From assembly GCA_028641055.1 (NCBI GenBank), contig CM054062.1, forward strand, positions 237,906,376 through 237,970,375: a stretch of 64,000 bases of DNA. Direction: 5' to 3'. Every line of letters begins with the position of its first letter. Position 1 is the first letter of the stretch. Source of the DNA: Alopecurus myosuroides (taxonomy: Eukaryota; Streptophyta; Magnoliopsida; Poales; Poaceae). Positions 1 through 11,364 of this stretch are shown piece after piece. Under the pieces are notes generated by a model, which searched no databases, had not been told where the DNA came from, and saw only the letters and a list, made by a program, of their open reading frames with translations. Position numbers and translations under genes: made by a program.

Positions 1-300
1 ATGGGACAAATGCACATAGAACTCAGAATGGTTAAAGTTAGAAGATGGAGACTCAACATAAAAGTAAAAGAAAGGCCCTTCGCAGAGGGAAGCAGGGATC
101 ACTCATGTGCTAGAGCTTTTATTTTATTAAACAGAGATATTAAAAGTTCGACATTTGTGGAGGAATGTCTATATTTTGGGAGATGTATGCTAATGTCAAC
201 GAATAGTAAACATAAAATACAGTACTTCACAAGTCAACTGGATTCACAAGAGCGGCTCCCATGGTGAAGGACGCAACTGGTGTAGAAGGACATCCCTCTT
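1..300 (+). mobile_element. Possible gypsy-type retrotransposon internal remnant
   Basis: The stretch resembles, from memory, noncoding internal sequence of grass gypsy elements: phrases around 30-110 (GATGGAGACTCAACATAAAA, then a CCCTTCGCAGAGGGAAGCAG segment) and around 140-270. There is an 88-codon open frame (1-267), but it has no recognisable domain and I do not regard it as a gene. No LTR boundary is visible, so extent and family are uncertain. Confidence 0.3.
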
Positions 301-340
301 TCTCTTTTGTTTACACAACTAGATGACCCGTTGCGCCACT

Positions 341-585
341 GGCGCAAATAACGGTTTTTGCCGGATTTTTTCTTCATAAAAAAAACTATAAATTAACCGA
401 GAGATTAACGTCTTATAAAATTGAGAATTTGTAATTAGTTATTAGGTGGAGCATATGATTTGGGATTTTAATTTAGGCGGGGTGACGATTGACTCGGGTG
501 CGTTTATGTTTTCCCTCGAGTGTAATTTATCCAAGGAGTAGAACATGGGAAGTACCAATAGGCGCAAATAATGGATTTATGCCAG
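341..585 (+). repeat. Two diverged copies of a GGCGCAAATAA-type direct repeat
   Basis: GGCGCAAATA occurs at 341 and again at 561, each followed by similar sequence (ACGGTTTTTGCCGGA versus ATGGATTTATGCCAGA). The 220-bp spacing and partial similarity suggest an old duplication or two degenerate terminal pieces of one repeat. The family was not identified. Confidence 0.4.
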
Positions 586-3500
586 AATTCCATATCCATA
601 AGAGAAAAATGGTTAGCTATATGTAAGTCTGTTGTACCATTTATTGATTGTTTTGATCACAAATCATATATTTATGTTTCCAAAAGTAAAAAATTATATC
701 CGCATGAATTAGGAGATTAGTCAATTGATAGGATTAAGCGTGTACTCAGAGACTTTTCACAATGAATCTTCAAATAGTTGTGGTTCAGGAGGCTTGCTGG
801 GAGCGACCTGTTAACAAAAAAATGTATGTTATTTCTATTATGATTTCTAATGAAATGGTCAACATAATTTCTCCATCATCTCTTGCCAAGACAGAATAGT
901 GTTGGATAACTCACTAAAGTTGAGGATATTGCGTTAAATAAGATCTGCATCGGAGCATAAAGGATTCAGATTACCATGAGCACAGAAGTAATCTTATTCT
1001 TCTATCTATTATCTATGAACGTTAAGAGCAAAACATTGAATCTGGTTAATCCATAGCATTTCAAATCAAATAAACCGTAGATGATCATGTTACGGTGCTC
1101 AATATACCACTATTTTCTCTTTGGAGACACCCAAACAAATATAAACATAGCAGAAAGTTGAATCAATTTGAAATATCACTAATTTGTTATACATAAGAGC
1201 GTAATGTCTTTCTAAGAATGGGCAAAAGGTTTAAATTACTGGAAGCAAATAATGTCATATAAGAAGGCTGATAAATCGAGTTGTTCCTGTTTAGTTCCAA
1301 AAACAATCTTTACAACACCCCAAATAATTACATTTATGTAGACAACTTTTCATAAGCGATCCACACAACAATCACACGTACCATGAAACTGTTGCCTCTC
1401 ATAAACCACTATGAGCTCATCGAGTCCTATCAGACAGCAGCTTCACAACACGTAGGGGCAATCAAAGTAATGAGAAGGTATAAGTATCTTGAGGACACCA
1501 GTGCATGATTGAGATGCATAGAGAAGCCAGACATTTAACCAGCCATGTATATGTACAGGATGTAGACTTAAAGTTTCTGCTGTGTGCAGCTTCAACGGCT
1601 TGTAATAAATGATAAAGTACTAACTTATTTTTTATTTGGGAATCATATGATGCTAATTCATAAGAAACCAATGCAAAACAAACAAGATTTGCAGAAGCAA
1701 CTTATATTCAGCAAGAGGTTATAACAGTTACACCAACTAATCAAGCTCGGATCACACAAAACGCAGCATATAGAGAGCAATTCTAGGATGTGAATAGTGT
1801 GGACAGAAATAACTAATATAGCTAAAATAAACCTACTACATTAGTTAATTATACTTGTTGTCCACAAACAAAAGTCCGGAACTGGAGTAGTTATAAGTGT
1901 TTATTGATCTTCCACTCCATCCACATGTATTAACGACACCTGCCCCGCTGATTGATCCAGCAAAACAAACATACGCTCCAGCGATCCAGCGCCTCGTCTT
2001 ACCTCTCTGGCAGCTCCGCTCAGGCGAGACACAGGCCAGTGCCTCATCTCAGCTCATCGAGTGATCCAACACGCACAGGCAAGCAGCAGGTCTCAGCTAT
2101 CCTGCGATAGCGCTTTCTTGCCGGCAGCTCCGCGTTCCCGCAACATTTTTTTTTGCCAAATAATCCAGCAAACGTCGACGTTTTCCCAAAAGTATTTGTA
2201 GACCTCTTTCCGATGAAAAATGAGTCTGCACTCCACCTTGAGAGCACTTTTCCTCCGGGATCCTCTTGGCAGGAACATCCTCTTATAGTTGTCGCGAGTA
2301 CCACCTCTCGCTCATATCGCCAGCTTCATCTCCTCCTCTGTCTAGTTAATCTTTTGGGCTGAAACAAATTTTGCAAGAATAGGATTAGGTAGTAGGTACG
2401 ATATCTAATTTTGCAGTTTATTTTGTCTTAAATATTGCAAGCACAGAACATTCACTCGAGGCAACAACAAATGAAAATATAATAGGACTGCTCCTAGACC
2501 AATCCTTGTGTCATCGTATTCCATCCATGTGCCCCAAACCACAAAGTGTAGAGAAAATGGAAAATAGAAATGGACAAGTGCTAGTTTTGGTTGGTGGCTA
2601 CTTTCTGAATTCCATCAACAAACTGAGACATTGGTAGTACTATTCCCGGGAATAAGGTTACTGTAACTATTGTTGGCTATTGTAAATATTGACAGGGTTT
2701 ACAAATGCAGGCTATTGAAGCCTATTGGTTGTTCATTGTATTAACAGAATGCATGCTATTTAATAGACCAAATTTGCATGCATTCAGACCAAAATATTGA
2801 GGACTGGTAAATGATCGGCACCAGGAGGCAAGTTGCACACATACTATAACCTCAAAGTCAATGTTCTTTTGATATCTATGAATCAACAGTTGTATAAAAT
2901 CAAAGAGTGCTAATTAGCAGAGTTATATGTCCACCTACCAAGAATGATGGCACAAAGAAATATCAAAAAAAAGTATAGACCAAAGATGCCAACAAGTAAA
3001 TGAGCTGGTAAGTGGAGGTCTTATTTAAAGTAAAGGACTGAATGAATGTTTTGCGAAGCCTGCAAGAAAATGGTAAGAAGGGATATATGCCGCCCAGCGT
3101 ATATATATTTAAAAACATGATACATTTTAGGAGGAAATCTAAGCCCAATCATTCAGGGCATCGAAGAAGCTTTAGTCCCTGTATAAAAAAACTTCCTATG
3201 AAGCGAGAAATAATCTCTCCAGCCTATACGCAAAGTGCCAAACCCTATTGGTTTGATCTTTATTTTTAAAAAAACCAGAATAGTGAGGTAAGCCAACAAT
3301 ATGCATACCAGACCTTGCCAAACACCATTAGGTCGATCATAATCAGCAGCATTAGATAAGAGAGAAATGGCCGTTAAGCTTATTGGAGGTTAGAAACAAT
3401 TTCTTACTGCCTGAAAAATAAGATCACAGTCGGATATATTTATGCCATCACACCTTTCAATCAAAAAGATTTCCGGTCATAATTAACTTCAGAAACGAAA

Positions 3501-4631
3501 AGATCAGGCAAGAAATTTTGCTATTATAAGTTGATTGAAGGTGCAGATTTTAGATTCAAACACAGCCTGTCACGCATGTGGCATACCCAAAACCAAATCA
3601 TTTGTTCCCCAAATATGTAAGCCTAGATTTCCATAGTACTTTATTTCGCATTGGTACATTTCTGTAATAGCACAAACACAAGACAACAATAAGAACTACC
3701 AGTGGACGAATATATAAATATAGGTTCAACATCTATTACATCACCACTGACGACAGCAAAATATAGAGCTTGTACAAAGGAGTCATCTGTTCCTTGATGT
3801 CAGTACATTGGGAAAGAGCATGTTAATTTGGTTGATGAGCAATTACAGAAGTTCATATATAGTGGCCAGCTTGATCAAATGGAAACAACAGGAAAATCTT
3901 GTGTTTTTAGCCTGTCCAAATATGTTCAGTTTGCACATTCCTATACTCAGAATCCGGTTCATTTGTTGCATCAAACTGTGGACTATTTATACTCATAAGA
4001 ATAGTACAAGGAACTTGATATCCACAAAACAAAACCTAGAATAGAAAGTTGTCTAACCGAAGCATTCCTAGCAGCAAACTGAAGCTTTCCTAGCCTGAGT
4101 AGAGCAGCAGGTGTCGAGCATGTAGTGCTCTGTGCCTCTGTTTCTCTATGGTCTTAATTCTCTCATACCCTGCCATCAGAAGAGAGAGCTAACTGTCAAA
4201 CATGTTGTGCTTGTTATCCAATTTGTAGGGCTGTCTAATTTGGGGAAATACTACACCCATATCGTACTCGTACCTATAATCTTTTTAGTTCTCCTCACAT
4301 ACCACCCAGGTTACTTGTTCATTGCTCATTGGGATGTCTCCAGGTTATAAAATTGTCTCCAAGGAAGACATTTATAAGGTTCATGTCATCCTGTTTATCA
4401 AAAACAGAGAGTGCCTCAAAATGGCGTTGTAGCTACCAAACATGATATAATGCTTTGTTTTATAGAACTCTCATATCATACTTTGTCTCTAAACTCTCTT
4501 ATTTTATCATATCTGGCTCCACACCATTATTTGTGATGTGTTCCATACTTCCATCTTTCAAGAACAGTGCAAGTCCAAAGAAAGAAGTGGCATGGGTTAC
4601 CTTCAACGTCCTGAGATGGATGTGCTGCACG

Positions 4632-4679
4632 GACAGCGGCAGGGGTGGCGGCTGGGATAGTGGCAGGGGCGGCGACTGG
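4632..4679 (+). repeat. 24-bp tandem repeat, two copies
   Basis: Two adjacent 24-bp units, the first beginning GACAGCGGCAGGGG and the second GATAGTGGCAGGGG, differ at a few positions. They would encode glycine-rich DSGRGGxW units in one frame, but that frame is only 75 codons long with no other support, so I treat this as a local repeat. Confidence 0.55.
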
Positions 4680-5100
4680 TAAAGAGAGGGACACCGCCTG
4701 AAATCTCCTCCATGAAATTTGTAGGAAACAACAATCCGGAACATTTAAAAGCCACAAATTATTAGAAATTGTTAGACATCTAAAATGTAATCATCTGGCC
4801 ATGCTCCAGAGTAACGCAAGGGACACACATCGTTCAAAAAATAACAAAACAAGGGATAATCCAAAAAAAAAAAGAGCTAGAAAAATATCACACATCGCTA
4901 AAAATATGGTTTTGAAAGGTAAGCAAGTAATAAACCAACATCGAACCTATAAAAATATTGTCCGTCCTCTGCCTGGAATACCAATGAGTGCATCCTCGCA
5001 TATTCGTATCTGACCAGAGAAATCACCTGATAACACTTTCTGAAATTGTCAGGTTTATCAAGCCATCATCCTCCCCTCTGGGACCTACATGGTGTATGGT

Positions 5101-5700
5101 AAGAAACCTAGTTTAGACAAGCACATTGATAGCATGCAGTCCAGAAATACGGTAACATGCGATTTTCACATGTTTGGAAAGAAATTGAACCATGGGGAAC
5201 ACGGCGTGCCCTGAAGGTCTGAACAAAAATCACAAGCAAACATCAAAGAATTTTCAGTTGTGTCTTCTCAACTATAAAACTACAAGAAGCCTAGTTTAGG
5301 CAAGCTCAGTGATACCAGGCAGTCCAGATATACGCTGGCAAGAATATATGGTCCATCTAAAGCTAGACTTCTGAAATGTATGCACTGCTCTTGCTAACCT
5401 TCTATGCGGCCAACGGTCACTTCGAACCAACCAGATCATTCTCAGAGAAGACGTAGTCATTGGTGATAACTGCAGAATTAATAAAAAAGTACTAAACCCA
5501 ATTGTGTACCAACAGGGTGTGTGCATACATAATCTTGTCTAATGGTAAATCGCCAAAACACTGTCCTAATGGTAAATCACCAAAACAACCCGCAAAGAAA
5601 AATCAAACTTGGGGAACAGGGCGTGCCCCAAAGGTCTAAGAAAAATCACAAGGAAATATCCAAGAATTTTTTGTGTGTCATCTCAACTATACACAGGCTC
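5101..5700 (+). repeat. Interleaved imperfect duplications
   Basis: Two kinds of unit recur. AAGAAACCTAGTTTAGACAA near 5101 reappears diverged near 5285 (AAGAAGCCTAGTTTAGGCAA), each followed by a shared CAGTCCAGA(A/T)ATACG. A second unit, GGGGAACACGGCGTGCCC near 5194, reappears near 5613 as GGGGAACAGGGCGTGCCC, followed by similar ATCACAAG and AAGAATTTT text. CTAATGGTAAATC also occurs twice at 5538-5580. The pattern suggests serial local duplication of noncoding DNA. Confidence 0.5.
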
Positions 5701-6586
5701 TAGGAGTGACATAAAATTATATTTCCTAACACCACAACACAACAAGTAGTTAAATGGAAGATCAACCAAAACTGAACACTAAGCAAAAAAAATGACACGG
5801 CAGAAATAGAAGAACTCTTTCGGGGCTGTCGCCAAAGAACACTATCATTATATTTTTGGTTTGGCACTGCACAGAGGTATCATTGAAATGTGTTCTAATT
5901 GTCAGCCGAACTGGAGGCAACTCATTAGCCTTCAAACTACCATTTGTCAAATGCTACTGAAATCACCGGTATTTCAAGCGACAACACAAACTATAGATTG
6001 TTAGGACTTCTACAGTTTTGAGTACAAAATATATCTTTGAACAGAGCAAGCTGAAAACATATGATAGAAATTCAATTAGGATCAAGGCATATTATACTTT
6101 TTATGAGGATCATAAATTGAGAAGTGATATGTCCTAGAATCCAAACTACATGGTAATAGAGTATCTCAAACATCTGATAGGCAGTGTGACAAAAAACCTA
6201 TCAAATATGCTTCTACCTAACAATTTTTTTTGGGAGGAACCTAGTGGATGCATCGACCTAGTTCACCAAAATCATGTTCTAGGAGATTAGAAATCACATA
6301 TTGATATAACAGTGGTAAATAACCAAATGTGAAATACATGCCTGCAAGCTGAAAGAAAACTACCGAAGCAAACCGTTAGATATTTCTTATGAGCAACTTT
6401 CCAAGGAAACAACTATCTCCCCATTGGCATCTACGGAAAAAAAAATCAATAGTTAGTTGTTGTTTCCAAACAACTTGAGAACAACAAAAGAAAACGGAGC
6501 AGTTTTTATTGTGATGCAAAGGGTTAGTAGATCAATGCAGCTCAAGGAGGGAGGCAGCAGGGGAACCAAGCAATTGAGGAGCTAGA

Positions 6587-9195
6587 TCAATCTCTCCGAG
6601 TTGGTATGGCCATGAGATACCTCGAGGAGGAGATCGGCGGATCTGAGGCAGAGGAGGCAGCGGTAGGATGAATACCTGTGCAGATGGTCGCTAGGCAGCA
6701 GTGTGCACCTCGCAGTTCGTGCGGACAGCATTGAGCGGCGGCATCTTGCTGTGGTCGCCGAGCGGCCGCCACCGTTTACCCATCGTGGTCGCCGTCTGCT
6801 GCACCAGCCCGTGCCCGCTCAAATCCCACACCGGTGGAGAGGCGCTGGGTCAGCTCGCCATGCAGGAGTGCTCGCGACGCGGGAGTGGAAATGGCGGAGT
6901 CGACGCTCGCCTGGTCCGGCCCGTGGCGCCGCGGTTTTACTATCACTCTCCCCGTCGAGGAAGACGAAGATGCAGACTGAGCTTGCTGTCTAGGGGACAC
7001 GGGGAACCGGACCTCGAGCATGGCGAGCCGCGACTCGGCCACCCAAGGTCGGGAGGGTCCCAGGGCCACTACACGAAGTCATGCGACTGGCTCCGACGCT
7101 GCCGTGGTTCGCCTCTGAGTGGCGCGCGCCGAATCCCACTGTTGCGCTGCCTGGGATCTCGCCGCCTACAACAGCTGACGGCGCTGGAGGCCACGTAGTG
7201 GCTCCAGGGGAGTCGACACGGAGGCCCAAAGTGACGGCGTCCTCCATGAGGAGGAGCTCACGGGCGGCGCCGAGGCCATCATCGTCCACCCGCCCTGCGC
7301 GCGGCCAGCCACCATACAAGACCTGAAGCTACAAAACCAATAAAATTTAGACGGTGGCAAAGCCTGCATAGGAGATAGCGAGATTAGGAGCGGGCGGAAA
7401 ATGGATTGGAAGAATCTCACATTGGTGTACATCATCTGCTGGTTGCTCTAGCCAAATTGGCCCATAACTGCAGCTTCCACAAAAGAGTGCCACCCATCTA
7501 CAGGCACACCATTTCATTAGAGCTTAAAACTGGATCAGACGCATTACAACAAACATGTGGCAGGCAAACCTTCAGGCTGTGATGCGACCTCCACCCATGC
7601 TTAATCCCCTTAGCAAAAAGAAACCCATCCTGTGATAAACGAAAAACAAAATCATGTCACATCAAGATCAAGGGCGCGGGATACATGTAATCAATCCTCG
7701 TGAGAGATATATATGGATTCAATCTGTGGGATATTTCCGTATTACTCACAGCGGTAGGGAAGCCAGCCATGAAGGTAACTGAGATCCATTAGACAGACGG
7801 GTTGGAGATGACGAATTTGCACGTCTTCTCGCTGCCGGCACCAATCCCATGGGGAGGATGAGGGGCGCGGAGAGGAGAGAGAGAGGTGACAGGGCACAAC
7901 ACGTGAGCAGCGGCAGGCCTGCTCGTCCTCTTGGATGCCATGGAGGTAGAACCGTAGAGGGTACGGGCAGAGGCGGCGCAGGAGGCCTCGCACTGGTGGG
8001 AGTGAGCACAGGCGAGGCAGGCCACCCCACGCTAGTGGACGAGAAGCAGGGCAGCTCCGGTGGCCCGCCTCCTCCTTTCACTCCGAGATGCCGCCGTGAG
8101 CCCCCTCGGTGCACACCCAGGTTGTTCCCCACCACGCCGCCACCTGCGGTAACCCGGGCCCTCCTCCGTGCCCTGCGGACGCGGTTGATGATGAGCACGA
8201 GCTGCAACGGCGCGGACGCGGCCTTGATAAATGACCAACAAGGAAAGGAATCGAGGCCCTCCGGTCGTCTATAAAGAGACCTCTTCCTCCATCCGCACGG
8301 CCAGCATCGGCGGCTCGCTCCGACCACACACCAGCCGCGGCCGCAGAAGAGGTCGGCAAGAGAGAGCACGGCTGCCGGAGCCGACGAGCTCGACGCCGTG
8401 GGAGTAGCGCGACTCGATGAGGATGAAGGGCTAGGTAGGAGTAGCGCGACTCCCGTGGCTCCGCCCTGCTCTGCGCCGCCAGCCGCCGATGCAGTGGGAG
8501 AGAGGAAGAGACGCGAGAGGGGATTGGGGGAGGAGAGACGCGGGCGGTGATAGGATCTAGGGTTTCATACCGGCGACCCCCGTCGTCCTCCTTGCCGTGC
8601 CAGGTCGCCGGCCGTCCGAGACGAGCGCCCGCGGCCGCCGTTGTCCGGGCCGCAGTCCTCCATTTCCTTGCAGTCCTCGGAGAAGGGCAACCGGATCCTC
8701 CAGATGCACCACACATCGGGGAGGCCGCCCTACTGCTGCCGCTGCCGGGCGCCGCTCGAGCCTCGGGATGAGGAGCCAGAGGAGGAGCAGCAGAAACATT
8801 AGGCCCGCGGCGGCGGCAGTGGCGGCGGCGCGGGGCGAGGTGCCTCCAGATGCACCGCACATCGGGGAGGCCGCCCAATTGCTGCCGCTGCCGGGCGCCG
8901 CTCGAGCCTCGGGATGAGGAGCCAGAGGAGGAGCAGCAGCAACATTAGGCCCGCGGCGGCGGCGGCGGCGGTGCGGGGTGAGGTGGGAGTACGCGGGGCG
9001 AGGTGAGAGAGCAAGGAGTGACGAGGGCGGAGATTGGGGAGGAGTATTGGCTAGGGTTGCAGTCGGGAGCTGGTTTTGTTTCCACGCCCCCAACGGCCAA
9101 TCAGGGGCTTACACATGGCGCCTCCAGGAGAGCTGCGCGCGATGGAAGGGCTTCGTGGACGATCGGCGCAGACGGACTACCCTCCCACCCTTTAT
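6587..9195 (-). other. GC-rich, 5'UTR-like block with no identifiable gene
   Basis: GC content jumps and many overlapping open frames appear on both strands (up to 266 codons at 8078-8878 minus). None has a recognisable domain, and most are rich in Arg, Ala and Pro, as random GC-rich frames are. Read on the minus strand it has features of a plant gene 5' end: CCGCCG tracts, CTCTCC runs and AAACCCTAGATCC near 8560. It could be a promoter and first exons of a decayed or noncoding minus-strand gene. I would not assign a product. Confidence 0.4.
8697..8985 (+). repeat. 146-bp tandem duplication, two copies
   Basis: The segment starting CCTCCAGATGCACC at 8697 restarts at 8843. Matching landmarks (the CGGGATGAGGAGCCAGAGG stretch, and TAGGCCCGCGG at 8800 and 8946) keep a 146-bp offset. 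The copies differ at a handful of bases and in a CGG tract. 146 is not a multiple of three, so a protein reading through both would change frame, which argues against a conserved coding role. Confidence 0.8.
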
Positions 9196-9707
9196 AGAAG
9201 TAATTATGCTTTGACTGATAAATCAGGGGCAAAAATAGTGAAGAGAATTTGTATGCATTAATTTGGGGCTGGGCACCCCGCTGCCAGCTCTTCTATCATT
9301 TGGATAAGCGGATGAAGCCACTAGTCCAGGGTCTGAAATGCAATCAACAAGTGAGATAAAGATTCTCTATTTATGTCCTCATGAGCAAAAACAGGAACAT
9401 AAAGCAGGAGTAATTTTGAAGGTTTTAAAGGTAACACATGAGCAATTTACTTTGGAATGGCAGTTAAATACCACATGTAGTAGGTATGGTGGACACAATG
9501 GGAAAAACTTTGGTTTAAGGGAGTTTGGATGCACGAGTAGAGCTCATACTCAGTACAGGTGGAGGCTAGGAAAAGATTGTGAGCGACAAATCAAGAGAGC
9601 ATAAGAGCCATAATCATGCATAGCGACATAAGCATCATTAATTAAAACATAAGCAGTATCACAAGTTCAAAAACTAAGTGGTCGCGGAGGCTATTCATGA
9701 CTGATTT
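9196..9707 (-). mobile_element. Gypsy element G1, distal internal part (left of the copia insertion)
   Basis: The text from about 9200 (TTTGGGGCTGGGCACCCCG, then GGATAAGCGGATGAAGCCAC and TATGGTGGACACAA) is the noncoding internal sequence I associate with minus-oriented Triticeae gypsy elements. It reads as continuous with the sequence resuming at 17923 once the copia element is removed. No left LTR of G1 is visible; its left limit is an abrupt junction with GC-rich DNA near 9195, so this end is truncated. Confidence 0.5.
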
Positions 9708-11351
9708 TGAAGGGAATATGCCCGAGAGGCAATAATAAAGTGGTTATTATCTTATTCCTTGTTTATGATAAATGTTTATTTCTCATGCTAGAATTGTATT
9801 AACCGGAAACGTTGATACATGTGTGTTTAATAAACAAACAATGGTTCCTAGTAAAGCCTATCTTTTAACTAGCTCGTTGATTAATAGATGATCAAGGTTT
9901 CCTGATCATGAACATTGGATGTTGTTAATAACGGAGTCATGTCATTATAAGAATGATGTGATGAACATATACCCAAAGTGTATATAGCAATGCGATCAAT
10001 TCATTATGTTTACATTGTTATATCAAACATACGAAGTAACTTACTCCTTAGACCATGAGATCATGTCAATCACTGATACCGGAAGGGTGCTTTGATGTCA
10101 TCCAACGTCACACCGTAACAGGGTTACTATAAAGGTGTCGTTGGGTATTCGGAAAGTATTAGTTGAGGCTCATGGATCAAGAGTGGGATTTGTCCATCCA
10201 AATGACGGAGAGATATACTCTGGACCCTCTCGGTGATATCACATCGATACCGCTTGCAAGCATGTGACTAGGTCACAAGGATGTCATATCACGGAAACGA
10301 GAAAAGAGTACTTGTTAGTAACGAGATTAAACAAGGTATGGTTGATACTAATGATCAAATCTCGGACAAGTAAAATATCGCGAGACAAAGGGAATAGTTC
10401 ACGACGTTGATGGTTCACACGATCACAAGAGTCATCGTTGAATATATAGGAGTCATCATGGATCTCCAGATCCCGATGTTGATTATTGATTGGAGAGGAG
10501 TATCGATCATGTCTATCTTATTCGCGAACCGTAGGGTGACACACTTAAGTTTCGATGACGAATTTGAGAGGATACGGAATAACGAAGAATGTTTTGAGCA
10601 GCACCGAAATTGTTTCGGGGAAAATTGAAATAGTTCAAGGGGTTTTTCATCGAATGATTGTTAATAGAATTAACAAATGATTCGAGGTGCTATATGAAAA
10701 AGTTAATAGAATTAACAAATGCTGAAATAAAGAAATAAAATATTTTATTTATTAATTAAAGAAAAACTCTTGGATTTTCTAAGTGGAGTTTTAAGGGAAA
10801 ATGTGTGGGTGTGAGTGGTGTCCACTCACATGATGAGGGAAGAGGTGGGGGTACACACATGGGCTGGCCGCACCCCCCTTGGGATGCCTCCCCCTCTCCT
10901 ATAAATAGAGGGCATGAGCCCCTCTCTCACACACACTTGCCCACCTCATTTCCTGTCCACCCGCTGCTCCATTCCATGGTCTCTGGCTTGGCGAAGCCCT
11001 GACCGTGGGATTCTTCACCACCACCACGCCGTCGTGCTGCTGGAGTTCCGAGGGATCCTCTACTTCCGCGCCCCGCTGGATCGAGGTAACGGAGGTCGTC
11101 ATCAACTGTACGTGTGACCGATCACGGAGGCACCGCCGGATTGCGGTGCACATCTTCTCGCTTTCGGGATCAGTGTGAGTACGACTACGCCAACAACGAG
11201 ATTTGATCTCGTAACGCTTTGTGTCTTCGAGGGTATGTGTTTTGCTTAACCCTCTCTTTGCCCGTTGCACTTCGTCTCCTAAATTAGATCTTGGCCTTTT
11301 GGGTGTCTCTCGCGTAGGAATTTTTTTGTTTTCTATGCAACGACCCCTTCA
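9708..11351 (+). repeat. 5' LTR of the Angela-like copia element
   Basis: 1,644 bp, TG...CA ended, directly followed by the primer-binding site. It carries a TATA box at 10900-10908 and a purine-containing leader. Open frames inside it are chance frames. Confidence 0.88.
10900..10908 (+). promoter_or_regulatory. TATA box of the copia 5' LTR promoter
   Basis: TATAAATAG follows a C-rich stretch and precedes a CTCTCTCACACACAC tract, the usual arrangement at the U3/R border of copia LTRs in this group. The same box occurs at 17470 in the 3' LTR. Confidence 0.65.
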
Positions 11352-11352
11352 G

Positions 11353-11364
11353 TGGTATCAGAGC
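11353..11364 (+). other. Primer-binding site of the copia element
   Basis: TGGTATCAGAGC lies one base after the LTR end and is complementary to the 3' end of initiator methionine tRNA, the usual minus-strand primer for plant copia elements. Confidence 0.85.

Larger units (their letters stand above)
301..6500. other. AT-rich intergenic sequence, no gene recognised
   Basis: No open frame here exceeds about 90 codons and none shows a known domain. I looked for exons of a minus-strand gene that could continue the GC-rich block at 6587-9195, since intron-like AT-rich sequence would fit, but found no convincing exon. A somewhat GC-richer patch at 1950-2350 has short overlapping frames on both strands without recognisable motifs. 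Local duplications are listed separately. Confidence 0.55.

Noticed and set aside
8078..8878. Long minus-strand frame of 266 codons in the GC-rich block
   Set aside because: Composition (Arg/Ala/Pro/Ser), overlapping long frames on both strands and the frame-shifting 146-bp duplication are what random GC-rich DNA gives; no domain or splice structure supports it.
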